A stretch of 6,998 nt of DNA from an uncultured Porphyromonas sp. (GCA_947253195.1 CAMXXM010000078.1:1-6998); one strand, 5' to 3'; numbered from the stretch's first letter, positions 1-6,945 are shown. Numbers and translations are program-made. Notes: generated by a model not told the origin, from the sequence alone.

Positions 1-1
1 A

Positions 2-54
2 AATCATCCAAGAAAGAGCGTCTCTTTTTCCCCTCCCTATTTTTCAAAGGTCTC
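2..54. repeat. Left copy of 53-bp terminal inverted repeat
   Basis: Bases 2-54 are the exact reverse complement of 6946-6998, with no mismatch over 53 positions. Identity stops at base 55 (t here, where c would be needed). Read outward from the genes, both copies begin GAGACCTTTGAAAAATAGGG and continue to the window edge. The repeat contains a short hairpin (aaagag-cgt-ctcttt) followed by a T run. Such a terminus resembles insertion-sequence ends, but no transposase is in the window. The repeat probably continues beyond the edge, so 53 bp is a lower bound. Confidence 0.95.
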
Positions 55-116
55 TGCGAAGGAAGAGTGATCCACTGCTGTGTTCGCGCCATGAGGTGTG
101 GGAGGACAGAAAACAA

Positions 117-153
117 GAGAAGGAGGAAAACCTGCCTTGTTTTCCTCCTTCTC
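117..153 (-). terminator. Intrinsic terminator downstream of efp
   Basis: Bases 117-131 and 139-153 form a perfect 15-bp stem around a 7-base loop. In the minus-strand transcript the stem is followed by UUGUUUUCUGUCC, a U-rich tail. It lies 25 bases beyond the efp stop codon (179-181) and reads in the correct direction, so it most likely ends the prfB-efp transcript. It is the clearest terminator in the window. Confidence 0.9.
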
Positions 154-178
154 GACTTCGCAAAGGGTGAGGGGTCGG

Positions 179-745
179 TTACTCCTTGGAGCGACCGACG
201 TAGGAGCCGTCTCGGGTGTCGATCTCGATGCGCTCACCCGTGGTGATGAAGAGCGGGACCATCACCTCGGCACCGGTCTCCACGGTGGCAGCCTTGGAGG
301 CGTTGGTGGCGGTGTTGCCCTTGACGGCAGGCTCGGTGTAGGTCACCTCGAGCGTGACGTGGGCGGGGAGCTCGCAGGTGAGGATCTCCTCATTCTCTGC
401 ATTGATCATCGCCTCGACCATATCGCCCTCCTTGAGGAACTGCACGCCGACGATGGCTTGCTCCGGGATCGTGATCTGCTCAAAGCTCTCCGGGTGCATG
501 AAAACGAGACCCATCTCGTCCTTGTAGAGATACTGGTAGGGGCGGCGCTCGATGCGGACGTCCTTAACCTTTACGCCTGAGCTCCAAGTCTTATCGAGTA
601 CGCGGCCGTCGCGGAGGTTGCGCAGCTTTGTGCGGACAAAGGCGGGACCCTTGCCGGGCTTTACGTGGAGAAACTCCACAATCTCGTAGAGCTGGCTGTC
701 GAGCTCGATGCAGACGCCGTTCTTAAATTCTGCTGTAGTAATCAT
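179..745 (-). CDS. efp: Elongation factor P
   Basis: This 188-residue protein has the normal EF-P length. EF-P binds the ribosome between the P and E sites and relieves stalling at polyproline stretches. The order is a KOW-like N-terminal domain (about 1-65), then two OB-fold domains (about 66-128 and 130-186). The tip loop reads VKPGKGPAF, with Lys32 at the position that is post-translationally modified in many bacteria; the modifying enzyme cannot be deduced from this window. The C-terminus [20 protein letters not shown] matches the EF-P family signature. The ATG start fits the conserved N-terminus ([10 protein letters not shown]). The upstream sequence is A-rich without a clear Shine-Dalgarno, usual for Bacteroidota. 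It starts 27 bases after the prfB stop and is probably cotranscribed with prfB. The terminator at 117-153 follows. Confidence 0.97.
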   Translation of the reverse strand: MITTAEFKNGVCIELDSQLYEIVEFLHVKPGKGPAFVRTKLRNLRDGRVLDKTWSSGVKVKDVRIERRPYQYLYKDEMGLVFMHPESFEQITIPEQAIVGVQFLKEGDMVEAMINAENEEILTCELPAHVTLEVTYTEPAVKGNTATNASKAATVETGAEVMVPLFITTGERIEIDTRDGSYVGRSKE

Positions 746-772
746 CTTGGTGTATTTTGTTTTAATGTGTTA

Positions 773-1910
773 TCAGTGTCCGGAAATGTCCTTGGGGGAG
801 GCGCCAAATTGCATCAGGTAGGCCTTGATGAAGCCATCCAGGTCGCCGTCCATGACACCGTCGACGTCGGAGGTCTGGTAGTCGGTGCGGTGATCCTTGA
901 CACGCCGGTCGTCAAAGACGTAGCTGCGTATCTGGGAGCCCCACTCGATCTTCATCTTATTGCCCTCGATCTCCTCGGTCATCTTGTGGCGGCGCTTGAG
1001 CTCTCGGTCGTAGAGCTCTGACTTGAGGTGGCGCATGGCGTTGGCGCGATTTTCCTGCTGCTTACGGGTCTCCGTATTCTCGATCAGGATCTCCTCCGTC
1101 TCGCCTGTGTCGGGGTCGGTGTACTGGTAGCGCAGTCGGACACCGGTCTCGACCTTATTGACGTTCTGCCCGCCGGCGCCACCGGAGCGGAAGGTGTCCC
1201 AACTGATCTTGGCGGGGTCTACCGTCACCTCGATCCGGTCGTCCACGAGGGGGACGACGAAGACGGAGGCAAAGGAGGTCATCCGCTTGCCTTGAGCATT
1301 GTAGGGCGAGACGCGGACGAGACGGTGGACGCCATTCTCGCTCTTGAGATAGCCGTAGGCGTAGTCGCCCTCGATCTCAAAGGTGCAGGTCTTGATCCCG
1401 GCCTCGTCGCCGTCCTGCCAATTGGTGATCGTCACCTTGTACCCGTGCGCCTCGGCCCACCGCTGGTACATACGCGCCAGCATGGAGGCCCAGTCCTGGC
1501 TCTCGGTACCACCGGCACCGGAGTTGATCTGGAGCAGGGCACCCAACTGATCCTCCTCGCTCCGCAGCATATTGCGCAGCTCGAGGTCGTCGAGAGCCTC
1601 CAGGGTAGAGGCGTATATCTTGTCGGTCTCCTCCTCGGAGATCAGCTCCGGAGCCTCCTTCGCGTACTCGAGGGCGAGGGAGAGCTCCTCCGTCATCGTG
1701 TCGATCTTGTCGTAGTCCTCGATCCAACGCTTCAGGTCGCCCACCTCGCGCATCTTATCCTGCGCCTTGGCGGGGTCGTCCCAGAAGTGCGGATCTTGAG
1801 TCCGGAGCTCCTCTTCTTTTAGTTGTATTCTCTTGTTATCGATGTCAAAGGTACCCCCTCAGCGCATCGCGGCGCTCCAACACCGAAGCAAGTTGGTCTG
1901 ATGTCATCAT
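773..1910 (-). CDS. prfB: Peptide chain release factor 2 (programmed +1 frameshift)
   Basis: RF2 reads UGA and UAA stop codons and releases the nascent peptide. A plain ORF search finds only 773-1753 (326 residues, starting MREVGDLK), which lacks the N-terminus. Upstream in the same frame the protein continues back as DIDNKRIQLK...DPHFWDDPAKAQDK to base 1846. In the other frame a 21-codon ORF starts at ATG 1910-1908 (MMTSDQLASVLERRDALRGYL) and ends at TGA 1847-1845. Joining them by a +1 shift at CTT-TGA-C gives 378 residues, close to the 365 of E. coli RF2. In that numbering the GGQ peptidyl-hydrolysis motif is at about 246-248 (GGAGGQNVNKVETG). The stop-codon recognition tripeptide is SPY at about 201-203, where E. 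coli has SPF. The family motif GAGGTESQDW lies near residue 130. The next Met codon (1907-1905) is an alternative start. efp follows after 27 bases. Confidence 0.95.
1844..1859 (-). promoter_or_regulatory. prfB programmed +1 frameshift site
   Basis: The minus strand reads AGGGGG TAC CTT TGA C. This matches the classical RF2 site: an internal Shine-Dalgarno-like AGGGGG three bases ahead of the slippery CTT codon, then an in-frame UGA in the poor-termination context followed by C. When RF2 is scarce, the slow UGA allows tRNA-Leu to slip forward by one base and full-length RF2 is made, giving autoregulation. The preceding peptide (RRDALRGYL) also resembles E. coli's (RSDVLRGYL). Confidence 0.95.
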
Positions 1911-1965
1911 AATAATCGAGTCGATTAGTGTGATAGTTGGTGATACAAATAGGTGAGTAAGTGAC

Positions 1966-1999
1966 AGAGGGGGAGGGCTCGCCTAAGCTCTCCCCCTCT
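1966..1999. terminator. Strong hairpin between sufS and prfB
   Basis: Bases 1966-1979 and 1986-1999 form a 14-bp stem around the loop cgccta. The only imperfection is 76/89, which is G-U in plus-strand RNA and C-A in minus-strand RNA. It lies 54 bases past the sufS stop, so the simplest reading is a terminator of the ftsA-sufS unit. However, the minus-strand sequence after the stem (GTCACTTACTCACC) is not U-rich. If the -7 box at 2010-2017 is used, the hairpin would instead sit at the 5' end of the prfB leader. Confidence 0.5.
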
Positions 2000-2009
2000 T
2001 CGCTCTATG

Positions 2010-2017
2010 CAAAGGTA
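2010..2017 (-). promoter_or_regulatory. Candidate Bacteroidota -7 box ahead of prfB
   Basis: The minus strand reads TACCTTTG, an exact match to the Bacteroidota -7 consensus TAnnTTTG, about 100 bases upstream of the prfB start. I see no well-spaced -33 TTG element, so support is one-sided. If it is real, transcription would begin near 2003 and the leader would carry the 1966-1999 hairpin. An identical TACCTTTG occurs inside the prfB frameshift site by coincidence, which shows that such hits arise by chance. Confidence 0.35.
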
Positions 2018-2053
2018 CAAAAATGCGCCAAACCCTCCCTTACCTGCTCACGC

Positions 2054-3265
2054 TCAGCGGAGCATAGGCAGCACGCGCCTGAGGCCGGCGATGAAGGTGT
2101 CCACTTCCTCGCGTGTTGTGTAGAGGGCAAAGCTGACCCTCGCCGTGCCGGTGATGCCATACCGCTCCATCAGCGGCTGAGCGCAGTGGTGCCCGGTGCG
2201 GAGGGCGATGCCGAGGTGGTCAAGCAGCGTGCCGAGGTCGTAGGGGTGGACACCGTCGACGAGGAAGGAGATGACGCTCTCCTTGCCCGGTGCGGTGCCG
2301 TAGATCCTCATCCCCTCGATCTGCTCCATCTCGCTCGTGCAGTAGTCGATCAGCTCCCGCTCGTGAGACTGTATCTCATCGATGCCGATCTCGCTCACGT
2401 ACTTGAGTGCTGTCTCCAGTCCGAGGCTGCCGATGAAGTTGGGTGTCCCGGCCTCAAACTTATAGGGCAGGTCTGCGTAGGTGGTGTGGTCAAAGGAGAC
2501 GTGGTCGATCATCTCCCCGCCGCCCTGATAGGGCGGTATCCGCTCCAGCCACTCCCGCTTGCCGTAGAGGACGCCGATGCCGGTCGGGCCGTAGATCTTG
2601 TGCCCGCTGAAGGTGAGGAAGTCGCAGTCCCATGCCTGCACATCCACCGGACGATGGGCGATAGCCTGTGCGGCATCGATGAGGCAGGGGACACCGTGTG
2701 CGTGAGCTATGTCGACGATCTCACGCACCGGATTGACGGTGCCGAGGACGTTGGAGAGGGCGGTGACGGCCACCAGTCGCGTCCGTGGGGAGAAGAGCCT
2801 CCCGTACGCCTCCATATCAAGCTCTCCCTCATCGCTGATCGGGATCACGCGGAGCTTGGCGCCCTGGAGCTGCCAGGGGACGATATTGGAGTGGTGCTCC
2901 ATCGTGGAGACGATCACCTCGTCACCCGGCTGCATAAAGGCTCGGCAGTAGGTGTCCGCCACGGTATTGATGCCGTCCGTGGTGCCTCGGGTGAAGACCA
3001 CCTCGGCAGCCTCCCTGGCGTGGATGAAGCGGGCAGCTGTCTCCCGTGCCGCCTCGTGCGCCTCCGTCGCCACGCGGCTGAGGTAGTGGACGCCGCGGTG
3101 GATATTCGCATTGGCGTGGAGGTAGCCCTCCGAGAGCCGGTCGATGACGCACCGGGGACGCTGTGTCGTGGCAGCGTTGTCGAGGTAGGTCAGCGGTACC
3201 TCCTTATATATGGTGTCCCGCAGGGCGGGGAAGTCCTCCCTCAGTCGCTCTACATCCATAGTCAT
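2054..3265 (-). CDS. sufS: SufS-type cysteine desulfurase
   Basis: This is a group II, PLP-dependent cysteine desulfurase. It takes sulfur from L-cysteine as an enzyme persulfide and passes it on for Fe-S cluster assembly in the cytosol. Landmarks (406-residue numbering from GTG 3274): YLDNAATTQRP near the start, RGTTDGIN at 96-103, MEHHSN with the PLP-stacking His at 127, DAAQAIAHRPVD at 200-211, the Schiff-base Lys226 in SGHKIYGPTGIG, and the catalytic Cys364 in RTGHHCAQP. Length (403-406) is normal. Three starts are possible: GTG 3274 overlapping the upstream stop as GTGA, ATG 3265 (MTMDVERL) and ATG 3259 (MDVERLREDFP). The last two fit the family N-terminus better; I chose 3265. Its usual partners (sufB, sufC, sufD, sufE) are absent from the window. 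It appears to be the last gene of the ftsA-ftsZ-yqeY unit. Confidence 0.93.
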   Translation of the reverse strand: MTMDVERLREDFPALRDTIYKEVPLTYLDNAATTQRPRCVIDRLSEGYLHANANIHRGVHYLSRVATEAHEAARETAARFIHAREAAEVVFTRGTTDGINTVADTYCRAFMQPGDEVIVSTMEHHSNIVPWQLQGAKLRVIPISDEGELDMEAYGRLFSPRTRLVAVTALSNVLGTVNPVREIVDIAHAHGVPCLIDAAQAIAHRPVDVQAWDCDFLTFSGHKIYGPTGIGVLYGKREWLERIPPYQGGGEMIDHVSFDHTTYADLPYKFEAGTPNFIGSLGLETALKYVSEIGIDEIQSHERELIDYCTSEMEQIEGMRIYGTAPGKESVISFLVDGVHPYDLGTLLDHLGIALRTGHHCAQPLMERYGITGTARVSFALYTTREEVDTFIAGLRRVLPMLR

Positions 3266-3270
3266 CCGGA

Positions 3271-3729
3271 TCACTTGTCGGAGAGGAGCTGCTTGACGAT
3301 ACGGGAGATGTCGCCACCCTGAGCCTTGCCTGCCAGCTCCTTCGTGGCGGTGCCCATGATGCGTCCCATCCCCTTCATATCCGTGACGCCGAGCTTCTCG
3401 ATCAGAGCGCGGATATACTCGGTGAGTTCGCCCTCGTCCATCTGCTTGGGGAGGTACTCCTCGAGTATCTTTGCCTCTGCCTCCTCGCCCTCGGCCAGCT
3501 CCGGGCGACCATTGTCGCGGTAGATCTGTGCCGCATCGAGACGCTGCTTTTTCATCTTCTGCAGGATCTCTGTCGCGTGACCGTCGCTGAGCTCACCCTC
3601 GGCGCCCTTGGCGGTCTTCGCCTCGAGGAACTCTTTCTTGATCCCCCTCAGGGTCTCTGTCCGCACGTGGTCGTGCGCCAGCATCGCCTTCTGTATGTCG
3701 TTGCTTACTTGGTCAAATAGATTGCTCAT
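3271..3729 (-). CDS. yqeY: GatB/YqeY domain protein
   Basis: This 152-residue protein matches the stand-alone YqeY family in length and motifs. The family resembles the C-terminal tRNA-binding tail of GatB, a subunit of the tRNA-dependent amidotransferase, but its own cellular role is unsettled. Visible motifs are RTETLRGIK (23-31), EEYLPKQM (90-97), MGRIMG (121-126) and ELAGKAQGGDISRIVK (131-146). The protein is highly charged and helical, with no signal peptide or membrane segment. It starts 20 bases after the ftsZ stop; the gap is A-rich with no Shine-Dalgarno. Its stop codon (3273-3271) overlaps a possible GTG start of sufS, which suggests translational coupling. The ftsZ-yqeY adjacency is, as I recall, also found in Porphyromonas gingivalis. 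Confidence 0.9.
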   Translation of the reverse strand: MSNLFDQVSNDIQKAMLAHDHVRTETLRGIKKEFLEAKTAKGAEGELSDGHATEILQKMKKQRLDAAQIYRDNGRPELAEGEEAEAKILEEYLPKQMDEGELTEYIRALIEKLGVTDMKGMGRIMGTATKELAGKAQGGDISRIVKQLLSDK

Positions 3730-3749
3730 AGGTATTCTTCGCTTTTTAC

Positions 3750-5213
3750 TTAATCGTTACCAAATCGGATGATCTCCGCCTGCTCCTCGTCGTCGGGGAG
3801 GCTCTCCGGCGTCTCCGGTGCGGGTGAGATCGCCGACTCTTCCTCGGCGACCGGGATCTCCGGAGCGACGGGAGTACACTCCGGTGCGTGAGACTCGAGT
3901 GAGCCGAGGTCATCCACTCCTGCGACCGGCTCCCGCCGTGTGGTGACGGGGATTGGCTTCCCCTCCGTCCAGCCTGAGGTGCGGAGGTGCTGCCGGAGCT
4001 TCTTCAGGTCCTCGTCCTTGCGCTTCAGCGTCGGGGTGGCGAGGACGGCGGAGATGAAGTCGTCGTTGTCGAGCTCGTCCTCACTGAAGATCACGGTCGC
4101 GTAGGGGCCCGTGTCGAGTACATCGCCATAGAAGAGGCTGATCTTGCGATCGTCCTCGTGCCGCTTCTCGGCGGTCTCCCCGATCTCCTTACTGATCGCG
4201 TCGCTCAGTTCCTTGCCATACTCGTCGTAGCGGAGGTCACTCTCGCTAAAGCCGGAGGCGAGGAGCGTGACGCCGATCTCATTCTCCATATCTTCCCGCT
4301 CGCTGATACCCCAGATGAGGGAGTAGTTATTCTGGATCTTCTCCAGCTCGCGCTGGAAGTCCTGTGCGATTGCTGCCTTTGGGTCGTGTCCCTTGAGGAA
4401 GGTCAGCAGCAGGAGGACACGTGAGGCCTTGTCGAAGTTGGTCGTATTGACGAGCGGCGACTTCAGCGCCCGATCCATGGCGACGTTGACGCCCTCCTCC
4501 TCGCTCGCAAAGCCCATGGTGATGATCGAGACCCCCCCATTCTGCAGCGTCGTGCGGACATCGGCAAAGTCGAGGTTGATCGCACCCTTGATCGTGATCA
4601 TCTCCGCGATGGCTCGCGTGGAGGTGGTGACGACGTCATCGGCTTTCTTAAAGGCCTCCGTGATCGTCAGGTCAGGGTAGACTCGGTAGAGCAGCTCATT
4701 CTTGATCACAAGGAGCGCATCCACACTCTTCGCCAGCTCCTCCACGCCCTGGATTGCCTGGAGGATCTTCACCCGTCCCTCAAAGACAAAGGGGATCGTC
4801 ACCACGCCGACCGTCAGCTTGCCCATGTCCTTGGCAATGCGGGCGATCACCGGGGCTGCGCCTGTGCCCGTGCCGCCGCCCATGCCGGCGGTGATGAAGA
4901 CCATCTCGGTCCCGTCGTTGAGCGCCTCGCGGATCTCCTCCGTTGACTCCTCGGCGGCGGCGTGAGCCACCTCGGGTCGGTTGCCGGCTCCGAGTCCCTT
5001 GGTCGTCTTCTGTCCCAGCACGATCGTGTCGGGGACGTTGCACTCCAGTAGGTGCTGCCGGTCGGTATTGCAGAGCAGGTAGGAGACGTGGTCGACATGC
5101 TGGCCGTACATATAGTTGACGGCATTGCCACCACCGCCGCCGACGCCGATCACCTTGATGATCGTCGGGATCTCATCCTTTTTTTTGCTGCTGATATTGA
5201 GTAATTCGCTCAT
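3750..5213 (-). CDS. ftsZ: Cell division protein FtsZ
   Basis: FtsZ is the tubulin-like GTPase that polymerises into the Z ring at mid-cell. In this 487-residue protein the nucleotide-binding start IKVIGVGGGGGNAVN is at 19-33 and the tubulin signature GGGTGTG at 112-118. The phosphate/ribose contacts FVFEGRV lie at 142-148, and the T7 catalytic loop NLDFADV is at 213-219 with both aspartates (215, 218). The C-terminal half of the GTPase fold runs to about 325. After this come a segment ending ISAVLATPTLKRK (387-399), which may correspond to the PAYxR-type partner-binding motif, and then an acidic, proline-rich tail of about 80 residues ending IIRFGND. No typical FtsZ C-terminal peptide is seen at the very end. 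It starts 36 bases after ftsA and is probably cotranscribed with it, so that the Z-ring polymer and its membrane anchor are made together. Confidence 0.97.
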   Translation of the reverse strand: MSELLNISSKKKDEIPTIIKVIGVGGGGGNAVNYMYGQHVDHVSYLLCNTDRQHLLECNVPDTIVLGQKTTKGLGAGNRPEVAHAAAEESTEEIREALNDGTEMVFITAGMGGGTGTGAAPVIARIAKDMGKLTVGVVTIPFVFEGRVKILQAIQGVEELAKSVDALLVIKNELLYRVYPDLTITEAFKKADDVVTTSTRAIAEMITIKGAINLDFADVRTTLQNGGVSIITMGFASEEEGVNVAMDRALKSPLVNTTNFDKASRVLLLLTFLKGHDPKAAIAQDFQRELEKIQNNYSLIWGISEREDMENEIGVTLLASGFSESDLRYDEYGKELSDAISKEIGETAEKRHEDDRKISLFYGDVLDTGPYATVIFSEDELDNDDFISAVLATPTLKRKDEDLKKLRQHLRTSGWTEGKPIPVTTRREPVAGVDDLGSLESHAPECTPVAPEIPVAEEESAISPAPETPESLPDDEEQAEIIRFGND

Positions 5214-5249
5214 AAGTCCGATACGTATCCATGGTAAAAAAGGTGAAGA

Positions 5250-6716
5250 TCACTCCTCGACATCATCCTCGGGGAAGATGAGGTTGCCACTGAATAGCTT
5301 CTTGATAAATCCTTTCCCCTTATCCTTGGTCTGACCGCCACTGCGACGGGAGACCTTCTTGGGCGGCTCCTGTACCTTGGTCTCTATCTCGTCGACATTG
5401 ATCAGCGTCTGAGCCTTCCCTGCAAAGGCATCGTCCGGCAGCTGATCCTCGGGGAAGTCGCTGTCGGCCGGGGGGTTCGCCTGATCCACCGTTGTCTGGG
5501 CTTGGTCGCTCTGTTTTGGCTTTTGTACGGTCGGCTCCGGCTGGGCGTGGGCGACTGCGAGATCCTGCGCCACAAAGTAGGCCATACTGTAGATGGAGTG
5601 CCACTCGGAGTTTTCTATATAATAGCTGTTGTCACGACCGTGGCGGCCGAGGATGGAGGAGGCGTAGTCGACCTTTACATTGAACTCCTTCGTCAGCTGA
5701 TCCCTCAGACCGGTCATGCGGGATGCTCCGCCTGTGATCACGATGCCTGAGAGACTGTGCTCTGGGAGGAGGAAATTGATGTAGGTCGAGATATTTCGGA
5801 CTATCTCTGAGGAGCGGGCGCGGATGTACCGATTCACCTCGCGGAGCGGCAGGCTCTTCGAGGTCATCCCGTTTGCGGTCTGCACCACCACCTCACTCTT
5901 TGCCTCCTCCTCGGAGGCAGAGAGCACGGAGCCGTTCTTCGTCTTGATCCGCTCCGCCTCCATGAGTGAGATATGCATGTCGGTCAGGTCGGTGGTGATC
6001 GCATCGCCGCCGATCGGGATCACACGCAGTCCGACCATCTGTCCCCTGTGGTACACCGAGACGGTCGTACACTCGGCACCAAAGTCGATCAGGGCGCAGC
6101 CGAAGCGCTTCTGCTCCGTGGTGAGGAAAAGGTCGCTCATAATTGTCGCCGGGATCAGGTACTCTGTCTCGCGTGCCAGCTTCTCCTCCAGCACGCGTCG
6201 GATATTGCGATCCAGCTCCTCACGAGCGAGGAGCAGCTGGTAGCTCACCTTGAGATTGGATCCCTGGACGCCTACCGGGTTATTTGTCCAGCTCCCATCG
6301 ACGTAGTACGCGGGGGTGACATCATCGGCGATCGATATGTAGGGGCTGTCAAGGTTCTCGTCCGCGGTCCGGAGACTAAGCGCGGTCATATCCTCCTCCG
6401 TGATCTCGCGCGTCTTGCCGAGAGACAGCTCGGCCTCGTGCATGTCGGAGTGGAGACTCTGACCATTAACCCCGGCGTAGATGTGGTCTATGGGGCAGTC
6501 GGCGAGCTGAGAGAGTTGGCGGAGGAGCTCGTCGACCTTCGTTGCCACCTCCTTGAGATTATATATGATGCCGCGGCGGATCTGCCCCTCCGACTCGACC
6601 GTGCTCTGCTGACGGAATGTAATGGTGCCGTCCGCCTTGCAGTCCGCCAGGGCTGCCTTGATCGTGTGGCTGCCAAAGTCGAGGAATGCGGCAGTGATGG
6701 TATCGTCTTCTCGCAT
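5250..6716 (-). CDS. ftsA: Cell division protein FtsA
   Basis: FtsA is the actin-like ATPase that tethers FtsZ to the inner face of the membrane and recruits later division proteins. This 488-residue version has the phosphate-1 loop FLDFGSHTIKAAL (11-23), the FtsA-specific 1C domain (about 85-165), the phosphate-2 loop ALIDFGAECTTVSVY (208-222), the segment IPIGGDAITTDL (233-244) and the adenosine motif IVITGGASRMTGL (325-337). A linker rich in Gln, Pro and Asp (about 390-455) leads to a basic amphipathic helix KGKGFIKKLFSGNLIF (466-481), the expected membrane-targeting sequence, and then an acidic tail. The E. coli protein is shorter (420 residues); the extra length is in the linker. It is the first gene of its unit, with a 282-base non-coding region upstream. 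ftsQ, the usual upstream neighbour, is not in the window. Confidence 0.96.
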   Translation of the reverse strand: MREDDTITAAFLDFGSHTIKAALADCKADGTITFRQQSTVESEGQIRRGIIYNLKEVATKVDELLRQLSQLADCPIDHIYAGVNGQSLHSDMHEAELSLGKTREITEEDMTALSLRTADENLDSPYISIADDVTPAYYVDGSWTNNPVGVQGSNLKVSYQLLLAREELDRNIRRVLEEKLARETEYLIPATIMSDLFLTTEQKRFGCALIDFGAECTTVSVYHRGQMVGLRVIPIGGDAITTDLTDMHISLMEAERIKTKNGSVLSASEEEAKSEVVVQTANGMTSKSLPLREVNRYIRARSSEIVRNISTYINFLLPEHSLSGIVITGGASRMTGLRDQLTKEFNVKVDYASSILGRHGRDNSYYIENSEWHSIYSMAYFVAQDLAVAHAQPEPTVQKPKQSDQAQTTVDQANPPADSDFPEDQLPDDAFAGKAQTLINVDEIETKVQEPPKKVSRRSGGQTKDKGKGFIKKLFSGNLIFPEDDVEE

Positions 6717-6751
6717 GAAGTAAGTCCGGATAGTGTACGTGTCTCAGTGTC

Positions 6752-6769
6752 GGGTGGATCGGTCCACCC
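6752..6769 (-). other. Hairpin in the ftsA leader
   Basis: The minus strand reads GGGTGGA CCGA TCCACCC, a perfect 7-bp GC-rich stem with a four-base loop. It ends 35 bases before the ftsA start codon and lies downstream of the candidate -7 box, so it would be in the 5' untranslated leader. No T run follows, so it is not a terminator. It could stabilise the mRNA 5' end, bind a regulator, or have no function. Confidence 0.55.
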
Positions 6770-6782
6770 TCTCCACTTCCCA

Positions 6783-6790
6783 CAAAGATA
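6783..6790 (-). promoter_or_regulatory. Candidate Bacteroidota promoter for ftsA
   Basis: The minus strand reads TATCTTTG, an exact match to the Bacteroidota -7 consensus TAnnTTTG. A TTTTG at 6809-6805 lies upstream, but the 14-base spacing is shorter than the roughly 19-21 expected for a -33 element, so only the -7 part is well supported. Transcription would start near 6777 and give a leader of about 60 bases containing the 6752-6769 hairpin. This would drive ftsA-ftsZ-yqeY-sufS. Confidence 0.55.
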
Positions 6791-6850
6791 ACTTATCTCC
6801 ACGACAAAAGAAAGAGCAGCCAAGAACCTCAACGCTGCATAAAAGTCAGC

Positions 6851-6893
6851 ATAGGACCTAAAGTGCCTGCTGAGACACTTTATGAGGTCTTAT
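6851..6893. repeat. Imperfect long inverted repeat upstream of ftsA
   Basis: Bases 6851-6865 (ataggacctaaagtg) pair with 6876-6893 (cactttatgaggtcttat) around a 10-base loop. The pairing is complete except for a three-base bulge (atg) and one G-T pair. No T run follows on either strand, so it is not a typical terminator. It sits between the terminal repeat and the ftsA promoter region. Its role is unknown. It could be a structured RNA segment, a protein-binding dyad, or the end of an upstream transcript. Confidence 0.5.
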
Positions 6894-6945
6894 GGGGTGG
6901 GCGAGACCGCCTGTCCAAATATTGGATGCCAACAAAATGTGGCTG

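Noticed and set aside
37..237. 66-codon minus-strand frame overlapping the end of efp
   Set aside because: It crosses the terminator stem and the terminal repeat, and overlaps efp in another frame; no family resemblance.
1028..1822. 264-codon plus-strand open frame opposite prfB
   Set aside because: It is a shadow of RF2, Leu/Val/Gly-rich, with no recognisable motif.
1961..3322. Long open frame of 453 codons on the plus strand opposite sufS
   Set aside because: It is antisense to a clear SufS with all catalytic motifs. Its composition is the low-complexity shadow typical of GC-rich DNA, and it runs through the inter-gene hairpin.
5214..6735. Similar sequence before ftsA and ftsZ starts (TATCCGGACTTA and TATCGGACTTA)
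   Set aside because: The shared run is short, at different distances from the two start codons, and not seen ahead of the other genes; treated as coincidence.
6739..6878. GTGTCTCAG (6739-6747) and its reverse complement (6870-6878) as a paired operator
   Set aside because: A 9-base match in about 280 bases of non-coding DNA can easily occur by chance, and the second copy lies inside the 6851-6893 dyad.
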